A stretch of 64,000 bases of DNA from positions 19,406,001 to 19,470,000 of the forward strand of contig JBHGNT010000002.1 of assembly GCA_043228905.1 (NCBI GenBank). The letters are read 5' to 3'. Made by a program: the position numbers and the translations under genes. Of the stretch, positions 55,030 through 64,000 are shown piece after piece; within the stretch, counting starts at the first letter, position 1; every line of letters starts with the position of its first letter. Under the pieces are notes generated by a model. That model was not told where the DNA came from and did no database searches. It saw only the letters and a program-made list of their open reading frames with translations. The stretch is from Azolla caroliniana (lineage: Eukaryota > Polypodiophyta).

Positions 55030-58000
55030 ATGTCCGATCGAGTTCTTCAGAGCCTCTGCGCCAGAGGGGAGATTGAGAAAGCTCTGCATCTCCTCACTCA
55101 CACAACCTTCTCTCCCTCCGAATCCACATACATATCTCTTCTCAAAGCATGCAAGAAGAAGAAGACTGACAACAACCACAATTCACAGGTCAGCACTGTC
55201 CATTCCTTCGCACATCTCAAGGATGTATGTTCACATCTTTCTCTTAATCCTCGTGTCTTTGCTTTCCATGGTTTGTTGGGCGATTACCTTGTAGTCACCC
55301 TTGCTATGTGTGGTGCCGTAGATGATGCCCTCCACACATTGCTTTTTGCACTGGATTCACGGACAGTGTTCTCGTGGACAGCCATAATATCTTCATATTG
55401 CGAATATGGCCGCAGTAGCGAGGCCCTCATGTTGTATACTCATATGTGTGACGACGGTGTACACCCTAATTCTCACACATTTGTTTCTCTATTCAAAGCT
55501 TGTGAGAGATTACATGAGTTAGAATTAGGAAAGCAGCTTCATTCTTTTGCTTGCCAGAAAGGTATGGATTGCGATGCTTTTGTTGAGTTTTCCATCTTGA
55601 ACATGTATGCTGAATGTGGTGCCTTAGAAGATGCAAATATGGTCTTTGGTTCGATGCCAAACCTGACCCTGTTATCATGGAATACAATGCTTTCTGCTTT
55701 CGTAACACATGGTCAACAAGAGAAAGCGATACAGCTTTACATGCAAATGGAAGGCAATGATAGTGTAGAACCAAATCACCACACTTTTATTATCCTATTT
55801 AAAGGGTGCAGTAGGATGCCATCCCTCGAATATGGAGAGAAAATGCATGTTTATGCTCGTATGAAAGGTTTCACTTCTGATCCTGTCGTGGGTAGTGCCC
55901 TTATAAGTATGTATGGAAGCTTCAGGGAAATCGTAAAAGCCGAAGATGTGTTTGGTGCATTGACTGAGCATGATGTAGCATCATGGAATGGAATGATTTC
56001 AGCATATATCAAGGGAGGCCATGTAGAAAAAGCTCTGTGCTTGTATATGCAAATGCAAAAGGAAGGTGTAAATCCAAGTAAATGGACATTTTTACATGTA
56101 GTTCAAGCATGTGCAGGTTATGCAAAGCAAGAAGTTTCAATTGTGGGAGGGCATTCAGCCATATTGATAGCGTTTGAAATTGCACGGGCTTTACATGTTG
56201 ATGCTCTTAGAATGGGCTTTCTCTCTGATCCTTTTTTCTCTAGTGCTCTTATGAGCGTATATGGAAAATGTGGGGCAATCATGGAGTCCGAACAAGTTTT
56301 TAGCATGTTATCCGAGCCAGACATTGTGTCGTGGAATGCCATGCTCTCTGCATATGTTGAATGTGGACAAGCTCATAAAGCTTTATGTCTATTCACACAA
56401 ATACTTAAAGAAGGCAGGAACCCAGATCCACAGACATTTGTGATTGTCCTTCACGCCCTCATGCTTGCGCCAGAGGACTCTTCTTTTCCAGTGAGACAAC
56501 ATTCCATGGACTTTTGCTTAGAAATCGGGCAAGCATTACATATAGATGCTGATGTAAAAGGCTTTGCAATCGATGCGTTTGTTGGGAGTACCCTTTTGCG
56601 AATGTATGGCAGGCTAAATGCGATTGCAGAAGCTGAGAATGCATTCGCTAGATTGTCCATGCGTACACTTGTTTCATGGAATGCCATGCTCTCAGTATAT
56701 GTTGAGTGCAATCATGGAATCTATGCATTATTTCTCTATTTACAGATGCAAGAAGAACAGGTTCACCCGGATCAACTCACATTTACAATTGTCCTTAGAG
56801 CATGTAGCAGTATAATTGACAAGGAAGAAGATTTTCATGATGATGGGCTATCAACAAAAGCAATTATCGCTTTAGAAATAGGGAAAGCATTGCATTCTAA
56901 TGCAAAAAGGAATAAATTTATGTATGATGTTCATCTTATAAACACACTTCTTTGTATGTACAGTAAATGTGGTGCCATTGTGGAAGCAAGACATCTCTTT
57001 GACTTGTTATCAGACCAACGCACTGTCGTGTCATGGAATACAATGATGTTAGCATATATCAACAATGGTCAAGGAGAGAACGCATTATTGTTGTATGCAC
57101 ATATGCAAAAGGAACTTTCGAATGCAGTTCCATTAACAATGGCTTTTGCACTTCAGGCATGTGTAAAGCTTGCAGAGAAGGAAACTCATGTTATAGAGGG
57201 GCGATCAGCCAAATTGGTGGCTCTTGATATTGGGCGGGCTTTGCATGCTGAATGCCAATATCAGTGGTTATCATCTGAGATGTCTATATCAAGTACTCTG
57301 GTGAGGATGTATGGCAAGTGTGGAGCCATCGAGCAGGCAGAGGAGATGTTCATTTCTGCCAGTGTTTATTCTGACTATGGTAAGACGATGCACTCTGAAT
57401 ATGATGGCTTAGATAGTACATCAGAAAACTTTCATGAACTTGGCAAAGCAATTTTGGAAGTAGATCACTATGATGGTGCCATATGGAATGCAATGCTATC
57501 TGCATATTGTGAACAAGGTCAAGGAGAAAAGGCAGTAAAATTATATGGACGAATGCACAAAGAGCAAATTACTCTTTATCTCAATTCAATTATTTCTCTC
57601 CTCAAATCATGCAGCAGTGCAGGAAGTTTAGAGACATGCACACAACTACATTTTCACATCGTTTCTGTGGGATGTGATCAGATCTCTTCAGTAATAGCAA
57701 CTGCAATCCATGCTTATGGAAGTTGTTCTTGTATGGAAGAAGCAGAAGCATGTCTCAGCAACCTTCCCAAGCCTGATATTGTTTCATGGAATGCTTGCAT
57801 CAGTGGTTATGCCGGAGAAGGGAATTTCCTTGCAAGTGTTAGCATGTTTGAGACATTAATACTAGCAGGATTTAAACCCACTGAATCTACATTTAGTTCA
57901 GTTCTTTCTGTTTGTAGTCAAACTGGATTAGTTATCTCAGGCTTTTATTGCTTTGACTCCATGCTTAGGCTTTTTGGTATATCTCCAGAATCAAAACATT

Positions 58001-58227
58001 ATGGAAGCTTGTTAGATCTCCTTGGAAGAGCAGGAGATTTCAAAAGGATAAGGATGCTGCTAGAACAAACACATATCCAGGTTGACGTCATAACATGGCT
58101 GTCTTTGCTTGGTGCATGCCAAACCCATGGGAATTTAGCACTGGCAAAATGGGTGTATGATTATGTCATAAAACTTCATCCGGATCAAGCTAACGCATAT
58201 GTTTTGATGTCAAATATGTATATATAG
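55030..58227 (+). CDS. PLS-class pentatricopeptide-repeat protein (about 1065 aa)
   Basis: A single uninterrupted frame. The first in-frame ATG is at 55030 (MSDRVLQSLCARGEIEKALH). Repeats of 31-36 residues in P-L-S order run to the C-terminus, with signatures such as VSWNAMLSAYVECGQAHKAL, SALMSVYGKCGAIMESEQVF and SWNACISGYAGEGNFLAS. PPR proteins bind organelle RNA one base per repeat; PLS members usually guide C-to-U editing or related processing in plastids or mitochondria. The protein ends inside the E1-like segment (YVLMSNMYI, stop), without E2 or DYW, so it would need a partner deaminase or act otherwise. Four repeats carry extra 10-20-residue insertions. There is no clear transit peptide, so the true start may be upstream through an intron. 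Confidence 0.88.
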   Translation: MSDRVLQSLCARGEIEKALHLLTHTTFSPSESTYISLLKACKKKKTDNNHNSQVSTVHSFAHLKDVCSHLSLNPRVFAFHGLLGDYLVVTLAMCGAVDDALHTLLFALDSRTVFSWTAIISSYCEYGRSSEALMLYTHMCDDGVHPNSHTFVSLFKACERLHELELGKQLHSFACQKGMDCDAFVEFSILNMYAECGALEDANMVFGSMPNLTLLSWNTMLSAFVTHGQQEKAIQLYMQMEGNDSVEPNHHTFIILFKGCSRMPSLEYGEKMHVYARMKGFTSDPVVGSALISMYGSFREIVKAEDVFGALTEHDVASWNGMISAYIKGGHVEKALCLYMQMQKEGVNPSKWTFLHVVQACAGYAKQEVSIVGGHSAILIAFEIARALHVDALRMGFLSDPFFSSALMSVYGKCGAIMESEQVFSMLSEPDIVSWNAMLSAYVECGQAHKALCLFTQILKEGRNPDPQTFVIVLHALMLAPEDSSFPVRQHSMDFCLEIGQALHIDADVKGFAIDAFVGSTLLRMYGRLNAIAEAENAFARLSMRTLVSWNAMLSVYVECNHGIYALFLYLQMQEEQVHPDQLTFTIVLRACSSIIDKEEDFHDDGLSTKAIIALEIGKALHSNAKRNKFMYDVHLINTLLCMYSKCGAIVEARHLFDLLSDQRTVVSWNTMMLAYINNGQGENALLLYAHMQKELSNAVPLTMAFALQACVKLAEKETHVIEGRSAKLVALDIGRALHAECQYQWLSSEMSISSTLVRMYGKCGAIEQAEEMFISASVYSDYGKTMHSEYDGLDSTSENFHELGKAILEVDHYDGAIWNAMLSAYCEQGQGEKAVKLYGRMHKEQITLYLNSIISLLKSCSSAGSLETCTQLHFHIVSVGCDQISSVIATAIHAYGSCSCMEEAEACLSNLPKPDIVSWNACISGYAGEGNFLASVSMFETLILAGFKPTESTFSSVLSVCSQTGLVISGFYCFDSMLRLFGISPESKHYGSLLDLLGRAGDFKRIRMLLEQTHIQVDVITWLSLLGACQTHGNLALAKWVYDYVIKLHPDQANAYVLMSNMYI

Positions 58228-59108
58228 TTTGCAGGGATACTAACTCATTCATAACAGAGCAGCAGTATAACTTGTGTTTGTAAGTTTGACAATTGATGCA
58301 ATTGTTACCATCGTTTCTCTTCAATTGTATTACCTCATTTCAATTGCAGCAGGCATTGTTAAACTTCTACCACCAAGTTGGACATCTGCATCGACAATTG
58401 TCAGAGTTTCCTTTTCATATACTTTCTATACTCTGAAATCTTATAGAATCTGATTGCCAAGCATCAGCACACCCATGTTCTCTTATTGTGCGTACAACTA
58501 CAAGAACTATACGCAACAAGGGTTTAGGGTTTTCTTATAGAATCTGATTGCCAAGCATCAGCACACCCATGTTCTCTTATTGTCCATACAACTAGAAGAA
58601 GTATACACAACAAATGTTTCTATATGTGAACCATTTGGTTCTTGCAGTGAAGAGCATCAATCCCAACTATCATGAAATAATTCACTAGTTGGTTCTTGAA
58701 GTGAAGAACATTCAATTCCAATTATCATGAAATAATTCACTGGTTGGTTCTTGTAGTGAAGAACATTCAATTCCAATTATCATGAAATAATTCACTGGTT
58801 GTTTCTTGCAGTGAAGAGCGTTCAATCCCAATTATCATGAAAAAATCACTGGTTGGTTCTATGCATTAAGAGTACTCAATATGAAAAATTACTATAGATA
58901 TGCTATCTGTTAACATATTGTTATGCATCCAAGATACCATATCATCGTTTAATTGCTATGTACTGGTGCACTAGGTGTCTTTTAGCCAAAACAAATGCAG
59001 TGACTTCCATAAAACACCACTAAATCCAGTGACTAAACCATGGTATGCCATGAGTTTCTGTTTGTCCTAGTTGTGAAAAACATGTATGCCTCATGCAATA
59101 CAATTGCT
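58228..59108. repeat. Tail-to-tail spacer with two tandem repeats
   Basis: The segment TATAGAATCTGATTGCCAAG to CTCTTATTGT occurs at about 58440 and 58536. About four units of 55 bp with GTGAAGAACATTCAATTCC and ATTATCATGAAATAATTCAC run 58632-58860. Both PPR genes probably end their transcripts here. Confidence 0.8.
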
Positions 59109-61106
59109 TCAGAAAGGCCATTTATCCTCAGCTTGAATCTGAATCACATTTCTGAATTCCATGTGTACACCATTTAATTCTTGTTCTGCATTTTCTTGGA
59201 TCGAAGCAACCGCATAAATATTCCACATACAGACATAGGCAGCAACATGCTTTTCATCCAACACTGTTGCATGCTCAAAAGCCACTCTTCCAAGATCCAT
59301 ATTTCCCCATTTCCGACATGCACCCAGAAGAGTTGACCATGCTTCTACACATGCATTCATTGGCATCTCCTTAATTGCTGCAACTGTCTTCTCAAGATGT
59401 CCTGTGCGAGCAAAAAGATCAGCCATGCAAGTGTAGTGCTCTAAAGTTGGCATAGTGCCATAGGCTTTACTCATTTTTTCAAAATACATTTGGCCCCTAT
59501 CCACGAGACCTGAATGTGAGCATGAATTTAATACTGCAGTAAAGGTGACTACATCTGGCTGTATACCTTCTCCTATCATTTTGTCGAATAAGTCAACAAC
59601 AGTGTCATCCTTGCCCCACTGGCCATATCCTGCAATGAGTACACTCCAAGTGGCTACATTATGAGCTGAAAGTTGGTCAAATACTTCTTGTGCTTTGGTA
59701 AGCAGACCACATTTGGCATACATATCTATCAACACGGTACCAATGTCTGCACGTTTTTCCAAGTTCTCCATGACAAGTTTAGCATGTATTTCTTTACCCT
59801 TGTTAAGTGCTCCTATAGTGCTACAAGCTTTCAAGATGTAGAGAAAGGTGACTTCATCTGGACAGAGGGCCTCATTCTGCATACGACTATAACAGTCCAC
59901 CGTTTCTGCACCACCACTGTGTTGGATATATCCTGCAATCAGAGTTGTCCAAGCTATGAGGTCTTGGAATGAAATATTGTTGAATATATCTCGTGCTTTC
60001 ACAAGTTCACAACACTTGGCATACATATCAACTAATGCAGTGCCAACCAAAGAATTTCCTTCCAGCAACCCTCGTCTGTTGATCTCAACATGTATTTCTT
60101 CACCCTTCTCTCTTGCTCCTATACTGCCACAAGCTTTCAAGATTGAAAGAAATATTGCATTATTTGCTGAGAATCCATCTTGTTGCATCCGATCATATTG
60201 GTTTAGAGCTTCTTCACTGTGGTCGTGTTGAGCATACCCTGCGATTAGAACTGCCCAAGAGACTATGTCATGTACAGGAAGATCATCAAACACTTCTTGT
60301 GCTTTCATAAGATTGCCACATTTGGCATACATGTCTATCAATGCATTACCAACCAAAACATTATTTTCCAAGAACCCTTCCCTAACAATACTGGAGTGTA
60401 TTTCTCTTCCCTTGTCAACTGCTCCTGTGCTACCGCATGCTTTGAGGATACAAACAAATGTGACAGCATCTGCAGAGAGGCCGATGTTTTCCATGCATTT
60501 GAAACAATTCAGTGCTTCCTCACCGAATCCATGTTGTGCATATCCTGAAATCAGGGAAGTCCAAGTGACCACATTCTGAAGTGGGAGTTGCTCGAACACC
60601 TCCTCAGCTTCTGTAAGTGCCCCGCATTTACAGTACATATCAACCAATGCATTGCCAAGCTCGACATAATTTTCCACAAACTCCTCCTTTATCATCTCAG
60701 CGTGTATCTCTTTGCCCTTTTCAGTTGCTCTTATCGCACCACACGCTTTCAAAATACAAAGGAAGGTAACAGAATCGGGAGAGATGCTCTCATGTTGCAT
60801 CCGACTAAAACAATTCAAAGCTTTATCTCCATCGCCGTGTTGGGTATATCCTGAAACTAGTGCGTTCCAAGAGACCACGTTCCGGACTGGGAGCTGATCA
60901 AATACTTCTTGTGCTTTTGCAAGTGTCCCACATTTGGCATACATACTGATCAATGCATTGCCAAGGTGAATCCATTTCTTGAGCAAACCCTTGTGGAGAA
61001 TCTGAGTGTGTAATCTGATACCTTGAGCTAGATTCTGGTGTTTGGCACAAGTCTTGAGCAATGCCACAAGGGCATTATGCTCACTCATGAAGAGATCTCC
61101 ACCCAT
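59109..61106 (-). CDS. PLS-class pentatricopeptide-repeat protein (665 aa)
   Basis: A single frame on the minus strand from ATG at 61106. About five regular P-L-S triplets of about 101 residues are seen, e.g. GNALISMYAKCGTLAKAQEV, VVSWNALVSGYTQHGDGDKA and VTFLCILKACGAIRATEKGK. The end has the usual post-repeat segment (LLGACRKWGNMDLGRVAFEH, HVAAYVCMWNIYA), then diverges (MEFRNVIQIQAEDKWPF) without E2 or DYW. As a PLS protein it would be expected to bind organellar RNA. Start choice: the first ATG of the frame, MGGDLFMSEHNALV; it lacks an evident targeting peptide, so an upstream exon is possible. The motif spacing is unusually even, unlike the neighbouring PPR gene. Confidence 0.9.
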   Translation of the reverse strand: MGGDLFMSEHNALVALLKTCAKHQNLAQGIRLHTQILHKGLLKKWIHLGNALISMYAKCGTLAKAQEVFDQLPVRNVVSWNALVSGYTQHGDGDKALNCFSRMQHESISPDSVTFLCILKACGAIRATEKGKEIHAEMIKEEFVENYVELGNALVDMYCKCGALTEAEEVFEQLPLQNVVTWTSLISGYAQHGFGEEALNCFKCMENIGLSADAVTFVCILKACGSTGAVDKGREIHSSIVREGFLENNVLVGNALIDMYAKCGNLMKAQEVFDDLPVHDIVSWAVLIAGYAQHDHSEEALNQYDRMQQDGFSANNAIFLSILKACGSIGAREKGEEIHVEINRRGLLEGNSLVGTALVDMYAKCCELVKARDIFNNISFQDLIAWTTLIAGYIQHSGGAETVDCYSRMQNEALCPDEVTFLYILKACSTIGALNKGKEIHAKLVMENLEKRADIGTVLIDMYAKCGLLTKAQEVFDQLSAHNVATWSVLIAGYGQWGKDDTVVDLFDKMIGEGIQPDVVTFTAVLNSCSHSGLVDRGQMYFEKMSKAYGTMPTLEHYTCMADLFARTGHLEKTVAAIKEMPMNACVEAWSTLLGACRKWGNMDLGRVAFEHATVLDEKHVAAYVCMWNIYAVASIQENAEQELNGVHMEFRNVIQIQAEDKWPF

Positions 61107-61905
61107 AACCTAAGATACTTTGAGTCTGTGATCCATCCAAGGAGATGGTGGGAGCTATTTAGGTCTCCCCAAAAACTTCCCGTTGACGAGTATATGGTCT
61201 AATCCTTTCTATTATCTCTTGTGCCACTTCTGTGTTTTCTATTGTTATATTTTTTCTTACCACATAGTTTCAACGCATTGCGGTGGAGTGAAGTTTTCTC
61301 CTGGGTTGGTCCACACAGGCCTCTACAAAAGAAATATTCTAGTTCTTGATTGTGCCGCATATTTCTCAGCAGATCAGAGAAGCGGAATGTCGGAATTGGA
61401 CTGTTGTGGAAATGGGCCGATGTATGCTCAGAATGGTGGAATGGCACGATCACCACCGCCATGGTCTTTACATACTCAGAGCTCAAGTTCCACAAAAGCC
61501 ATGGAGTGGATGAATCCACTAGAGGTACACATACATATTCAAGGAAGAAATTGAGCACAGGTAGAAATTGAATGGCAAGCGCAACATATGCATCTTCATC
61601 GGATACAACCTAGTTTCTAACGTCTGCAAACTCTCAAATGGTTCGGCTAGACCTAGCCAGAAGTGGAATAGAAACAAAACCAAAAAAGACAGTAATCACA
61701 TGCATATGCTGACCAAAGAGAGGAATTGGCATGTCCAACCCGACTGAATCAATCCCTAAAATGGAATCCTGATTCCAAAGCATATGGATTGACGACAAAA
61801 AACTAATTCAAGTTGACATACATATAATCGGAAATTCAGATGATAATAAGATTGCAAAGTTTCATGAGGAGAACAGAGGAGCATACCCATTCCATTGTTG
61901 TATGT

Positions 61906-61958
<53 letters not shown>

Positions 61959-62300
61959 GCACACACACACACAACGGATGCAATTTGTGTAGAAGTGGCG
62001 ACAATAAAAATATAATACACACGAGAGGATTTTACATATGGCACTAATAAGATATGATCAAATTAACATTAACTCACCATTATGACACATAGATATATTA
62101 AGCACAATGGGGGTAGATATATGTATAGTAAGTAATAATGTTATAACATTACGTCCAACAATTTTACATGTTAAAACTCTTTCCAAGCCGAATACGTTCC
62201 AAAAACCCCAAATGGAGAGAAGCATTCTGTATCAACCAAGCAGAAAGTGTCGAGAAGATATTCTTTGAGGACCCGACACGTTAGTTTCTCCACCATCGCA
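61107..62300. other. Intergenic; no gene recognised
   Basis: Frames of about 120 codons exist on both strands at 61183-61558 but match nothing known and overlap each other. It probably holds the 5' region of the minus-strand PPR gene. Confidence 0.45.
61911..61972. repeat. (TC)n(CA)n microsatellite
   Basis: About 46 bp of TC repeats followed by GCG and about 16 bp of CA. Confidence 0.95.
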
Positions 62301-62325
62301 TGTGTTCTCTTCGTCACCCCTTAAG

Positions 62326-62328
<3 letters not shown>

Positions 62329-62359
<31 letters not shown>
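62329..62359. repeat. (GA)n microsatellite
   Basis: About 30 bp of GA, upstream of the RCC1-family gene, possibly in its promoter or 5' UTR. Confidence 0.95.
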
Positions 62360-62361
<2 letters not shown>

Positions 62362-62689
62362 ATATAAGAACCGAGGATTAGCAAAATGGAGGAAGATTTT
62401 GCATCGAGCCGCGGCGTTCATTTTTCATTCGTCTCGGGACGAATCTCTCGAGTTCAATTATTGTCAGTGGTGTGGTTTCGGAGGAATCGCGAGAGGCACT
62501 CTTGGAGCTGTTTTTTGTTTGCAGGTGGCATTGTAATTTGTAATGAAAAATTCTTATCCCCAAAATTAATGAACAGAAAATGCTTGGCGTGTGTGTTAAA
62601 TTATGTATATATACATTGGAAAGCTTTTCCATTTGAGAATTAAATTTGAGGTGGACAGGGAGGGACGCGATGCTCCATTGGGATGAGCC

Positions 62690-62785
62690 AGAAACAGAAA
62701 CAGAAACAGAAATAACGAAACAGGGGAGGGGCAGGAAGAAGCAGAAACAGGGGAGGAGCAGGAAGAAGCCGGAACAGGGGAAGGT
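62690..62785. repeat. Purine-rich short repeats in the presumed 5' UTR
   Basis: (GAAACA)n followed by two copies of GGGAGGRGCAGGAAGAAGC. It lies just upstream of the chosen ATG of the RCC1-family gene. Confidence 0.75.
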
Positions 62786-62846
62786 CTGGGTTGCCTCCAT
62801 GCATCATCCTCCTCCTCTGAGCAGAGACAGACAGGCAGAGAAAGCT

Positions 62847-63628
62847 ATGGAGGAGCCCCCCCGCCGCCCCAAGAAACGCCAGTGCCTCTCTCGCCCAAGA
62901 TCGAAGCGCGGCCGTCCTTTCCCCCTCTTTTCCCACCCTTACATCCTCCTCCGATTGCTCACGGAATGCCATCTCGACGCCAAAGATCTCGCTCGCCTTG
63001 AGGTATAGTGCACTCCATAAGTGGCTCCTGCATTTGCTTTCCTCTGCGTCTCTCATTCATCCATCATTCATGATCCTCACTGCAGCATTCAAGGTCAACT
63101 CCTTTCTTTTTCAACATGCAACATCACTGATATCATCAGAAGATTTCTTGCTCTCGGTTCATCATCTGTATCTTAATCTCTTGATTTATAGAGCTTGATT
63201 GATTCCATAATAGTAATCCCTGTCTTTTGAGTAGTAGAAATTTGCTTGATTCTCATCAGCTGTATGTGTGCGCAATAGGCATGTTGCAAGAGATTCAGAG
63301 AGCCGGCTGGCTACCATCCCGATGAATCCTTGTCTTTCTCGGATCTTGCAGCCCTCGACATGTGCGAGAAGAGACCCATCTTCAAGCTGATGCGACAAGA
63401 AGACAAACAAGACCTCAGGACTCGATGCGGAGGGAATTGGAAAATCGTGTTGCGTTTCTTGGTTCAGGGAGAAAGATGCTATAGGCGAGAAAAGTCTCAA
63501 GCTGATGCCGGTCCTGGTCACAGTGTTGTGGTAACTTCATCAGGAAAGGTCTACACATTTGGGAACAATTCCTCTGGGCAGTTAGGAACCGGTTCCTTTG
63601 AATCTGAGAGTCGTCCTTGCCTATTAAG
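62847..63628 (+). CDS. RCC1-repeat family protein, 5' two coding exons (continues past right edge)
   Basis: Exon 1 is 62847-63002 (MEEPPRRPKKRQ to LDAKDLARLE, GAG|GTATAG) and exon 2 is 63279-63628 (CAATAG|GCATGT; ACCKRFREPAGYHPDESLSF to RPCLL, AAG|GTGTGA). The N-terminal LLTECHLDAKDLARLEACCK is F-box-like. Then come LAALDMCEKRPIF, RCGGNWKIVLRFLVQGERCY and RREKSQADAGPGHSVVVTSS, then the first RCC1 blade GKVYTFGNNSSGQLGTG. The order matches the Arabidopsis RCC1-family proteins with the LPELAALDMC...RCGGSWK region (AT3G26100 type, from memory). The ATG at 62847 (GCTATGG) was chosen for context; upstream in-frame ATGs near 62670 and 62799 lie in low-complexity sequence. The remaining blades lie beyond 64000. 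Confidence 0.85.
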
Positions 63629-64000
63629 GTGTGAGAGCTTTCAAGAAGAACCCATCTTACTTTGTTACATCATGTTTTACTGGGGATTAAATCATGTCCC
63701 TCTGAGGGCACTCGCTCTCTTGGACTGATGCGGGTGCATCATCTATGATATGGATATGGATGTGAATCATAAGGCCTCTTTTGCAACGAGATGAATGCAT
63801 TGTCATTGATATGGATATGGATGCATAATCTATGATATGGATATAGATCAGGAATTGGAAACTATGTGGATATATCATGGATGTGGACATAGATCATACC
63901 TCTTGACTAGATTGATGTGTATCATCTGCTATGATGGACGTGGTGGAGCAAGATTGATTTGTTGGAACAAATTGCAACACATTTAACATCCAGAAGAACC
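63629..64000 (+). other. Intron of the RCC1-family gene with GATATGGAT repeats
   Basis: Follows the donor at 63629. 63745-63900 holds several GATATGGATATGGATG-type units. Confidence 0.6.

Noticed and set aside
61183-61558. Opposing ORFs of 119-123 codons
   Set aside because: No homology recognised, overlapping on both strands; probably non-coding 5' flank of the PPR gene.
62378-63056. Minus-strand ORFs with Phe/Leu/Pro-rich and SVSVSVSG runs
   Set aside because: Antisense of purine repeats in the 5' part of the RCC1-family gene.

Overview
The window is plant nuclear DNA. It holds a spliced OEP16-type plastid outer-envelope channel gene, two intron-poor PLS-class pentatricopeptide-repeat (PPR) genes and the 5' end of an RCC1-repeat gene. 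Everything else is dominated by LTR retrotransposons and one large DNA transposon. A seed-free land plant such as a fern is the best guess, at modest confidence; nothing in the sequence names a species.

Layout. 1-11848 is a patchwork of Copia remains. A minus-strand Copia 5' end (gag, leader, LTR; 1-1332) is broken by Copia-A (1336-6906, minus; LTRs, PBS, PPT and a CAATG target duplication). A plus-strand LTR fragment, a truncated Copia 3' end (to about 9008), a possible short LTR element carrying a 48-bp minisatellite (9009 onward), a relic of a transposase gene (10128) and a 106-bp foldback follow.

11849-42597 is one old minus-strand Ty3/Gypsy element (element H) blown apart by later insertions. 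A plus-strand chromovirus (G1, 17087-29735, target duplication AGAAC) and a DNA transposon (29747-41395, target duplication GATT) landed two bases apart in its gag. G1 in turn holds a second Ty3/Gypsy element (G2, 20064-27027) from the same lineage as H.

The DNA transposon is the most interesting object. It is 11,649 bp with 24-bp terminal inverted repeats. It carries a two-exon transposase gene (863 aa, candidate DDD/E, tentatively Sola-like) and, on the opposite strand, a spliced accessory gene plus a third ORF, all without recognised function. The palindrome AGCTAATTAGCT occurs at both ends and is amplified into arrays of 1.2 and 1.8 kb. Each array lies inside a predicted intron of one of the transposon's own genes.

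42598-64000 is more gene-like: the OEP16 gene (44104-46304, minus, six exons), a foldback repeat block (46768-47475), Copia-2 (47884-52992, plus, target duplication ATATA), low-copy spacer, a PPR gene (55030-58227, plus) facing a second PPR gene (59109-61106, minus), and the first two coding exons of an RCC1-family gene (62847-63628, plus) that runs off the right edge.

The transposable elements share signs of decay: in-frame stops, frameshifts, catalytic Asp-to-Asn changes and mostly transitional LTR differences. The host genes appear intact except that both PPR proteins end within the region where an E/DYW tail would begin. Splice sites and domain calls were made by eye.
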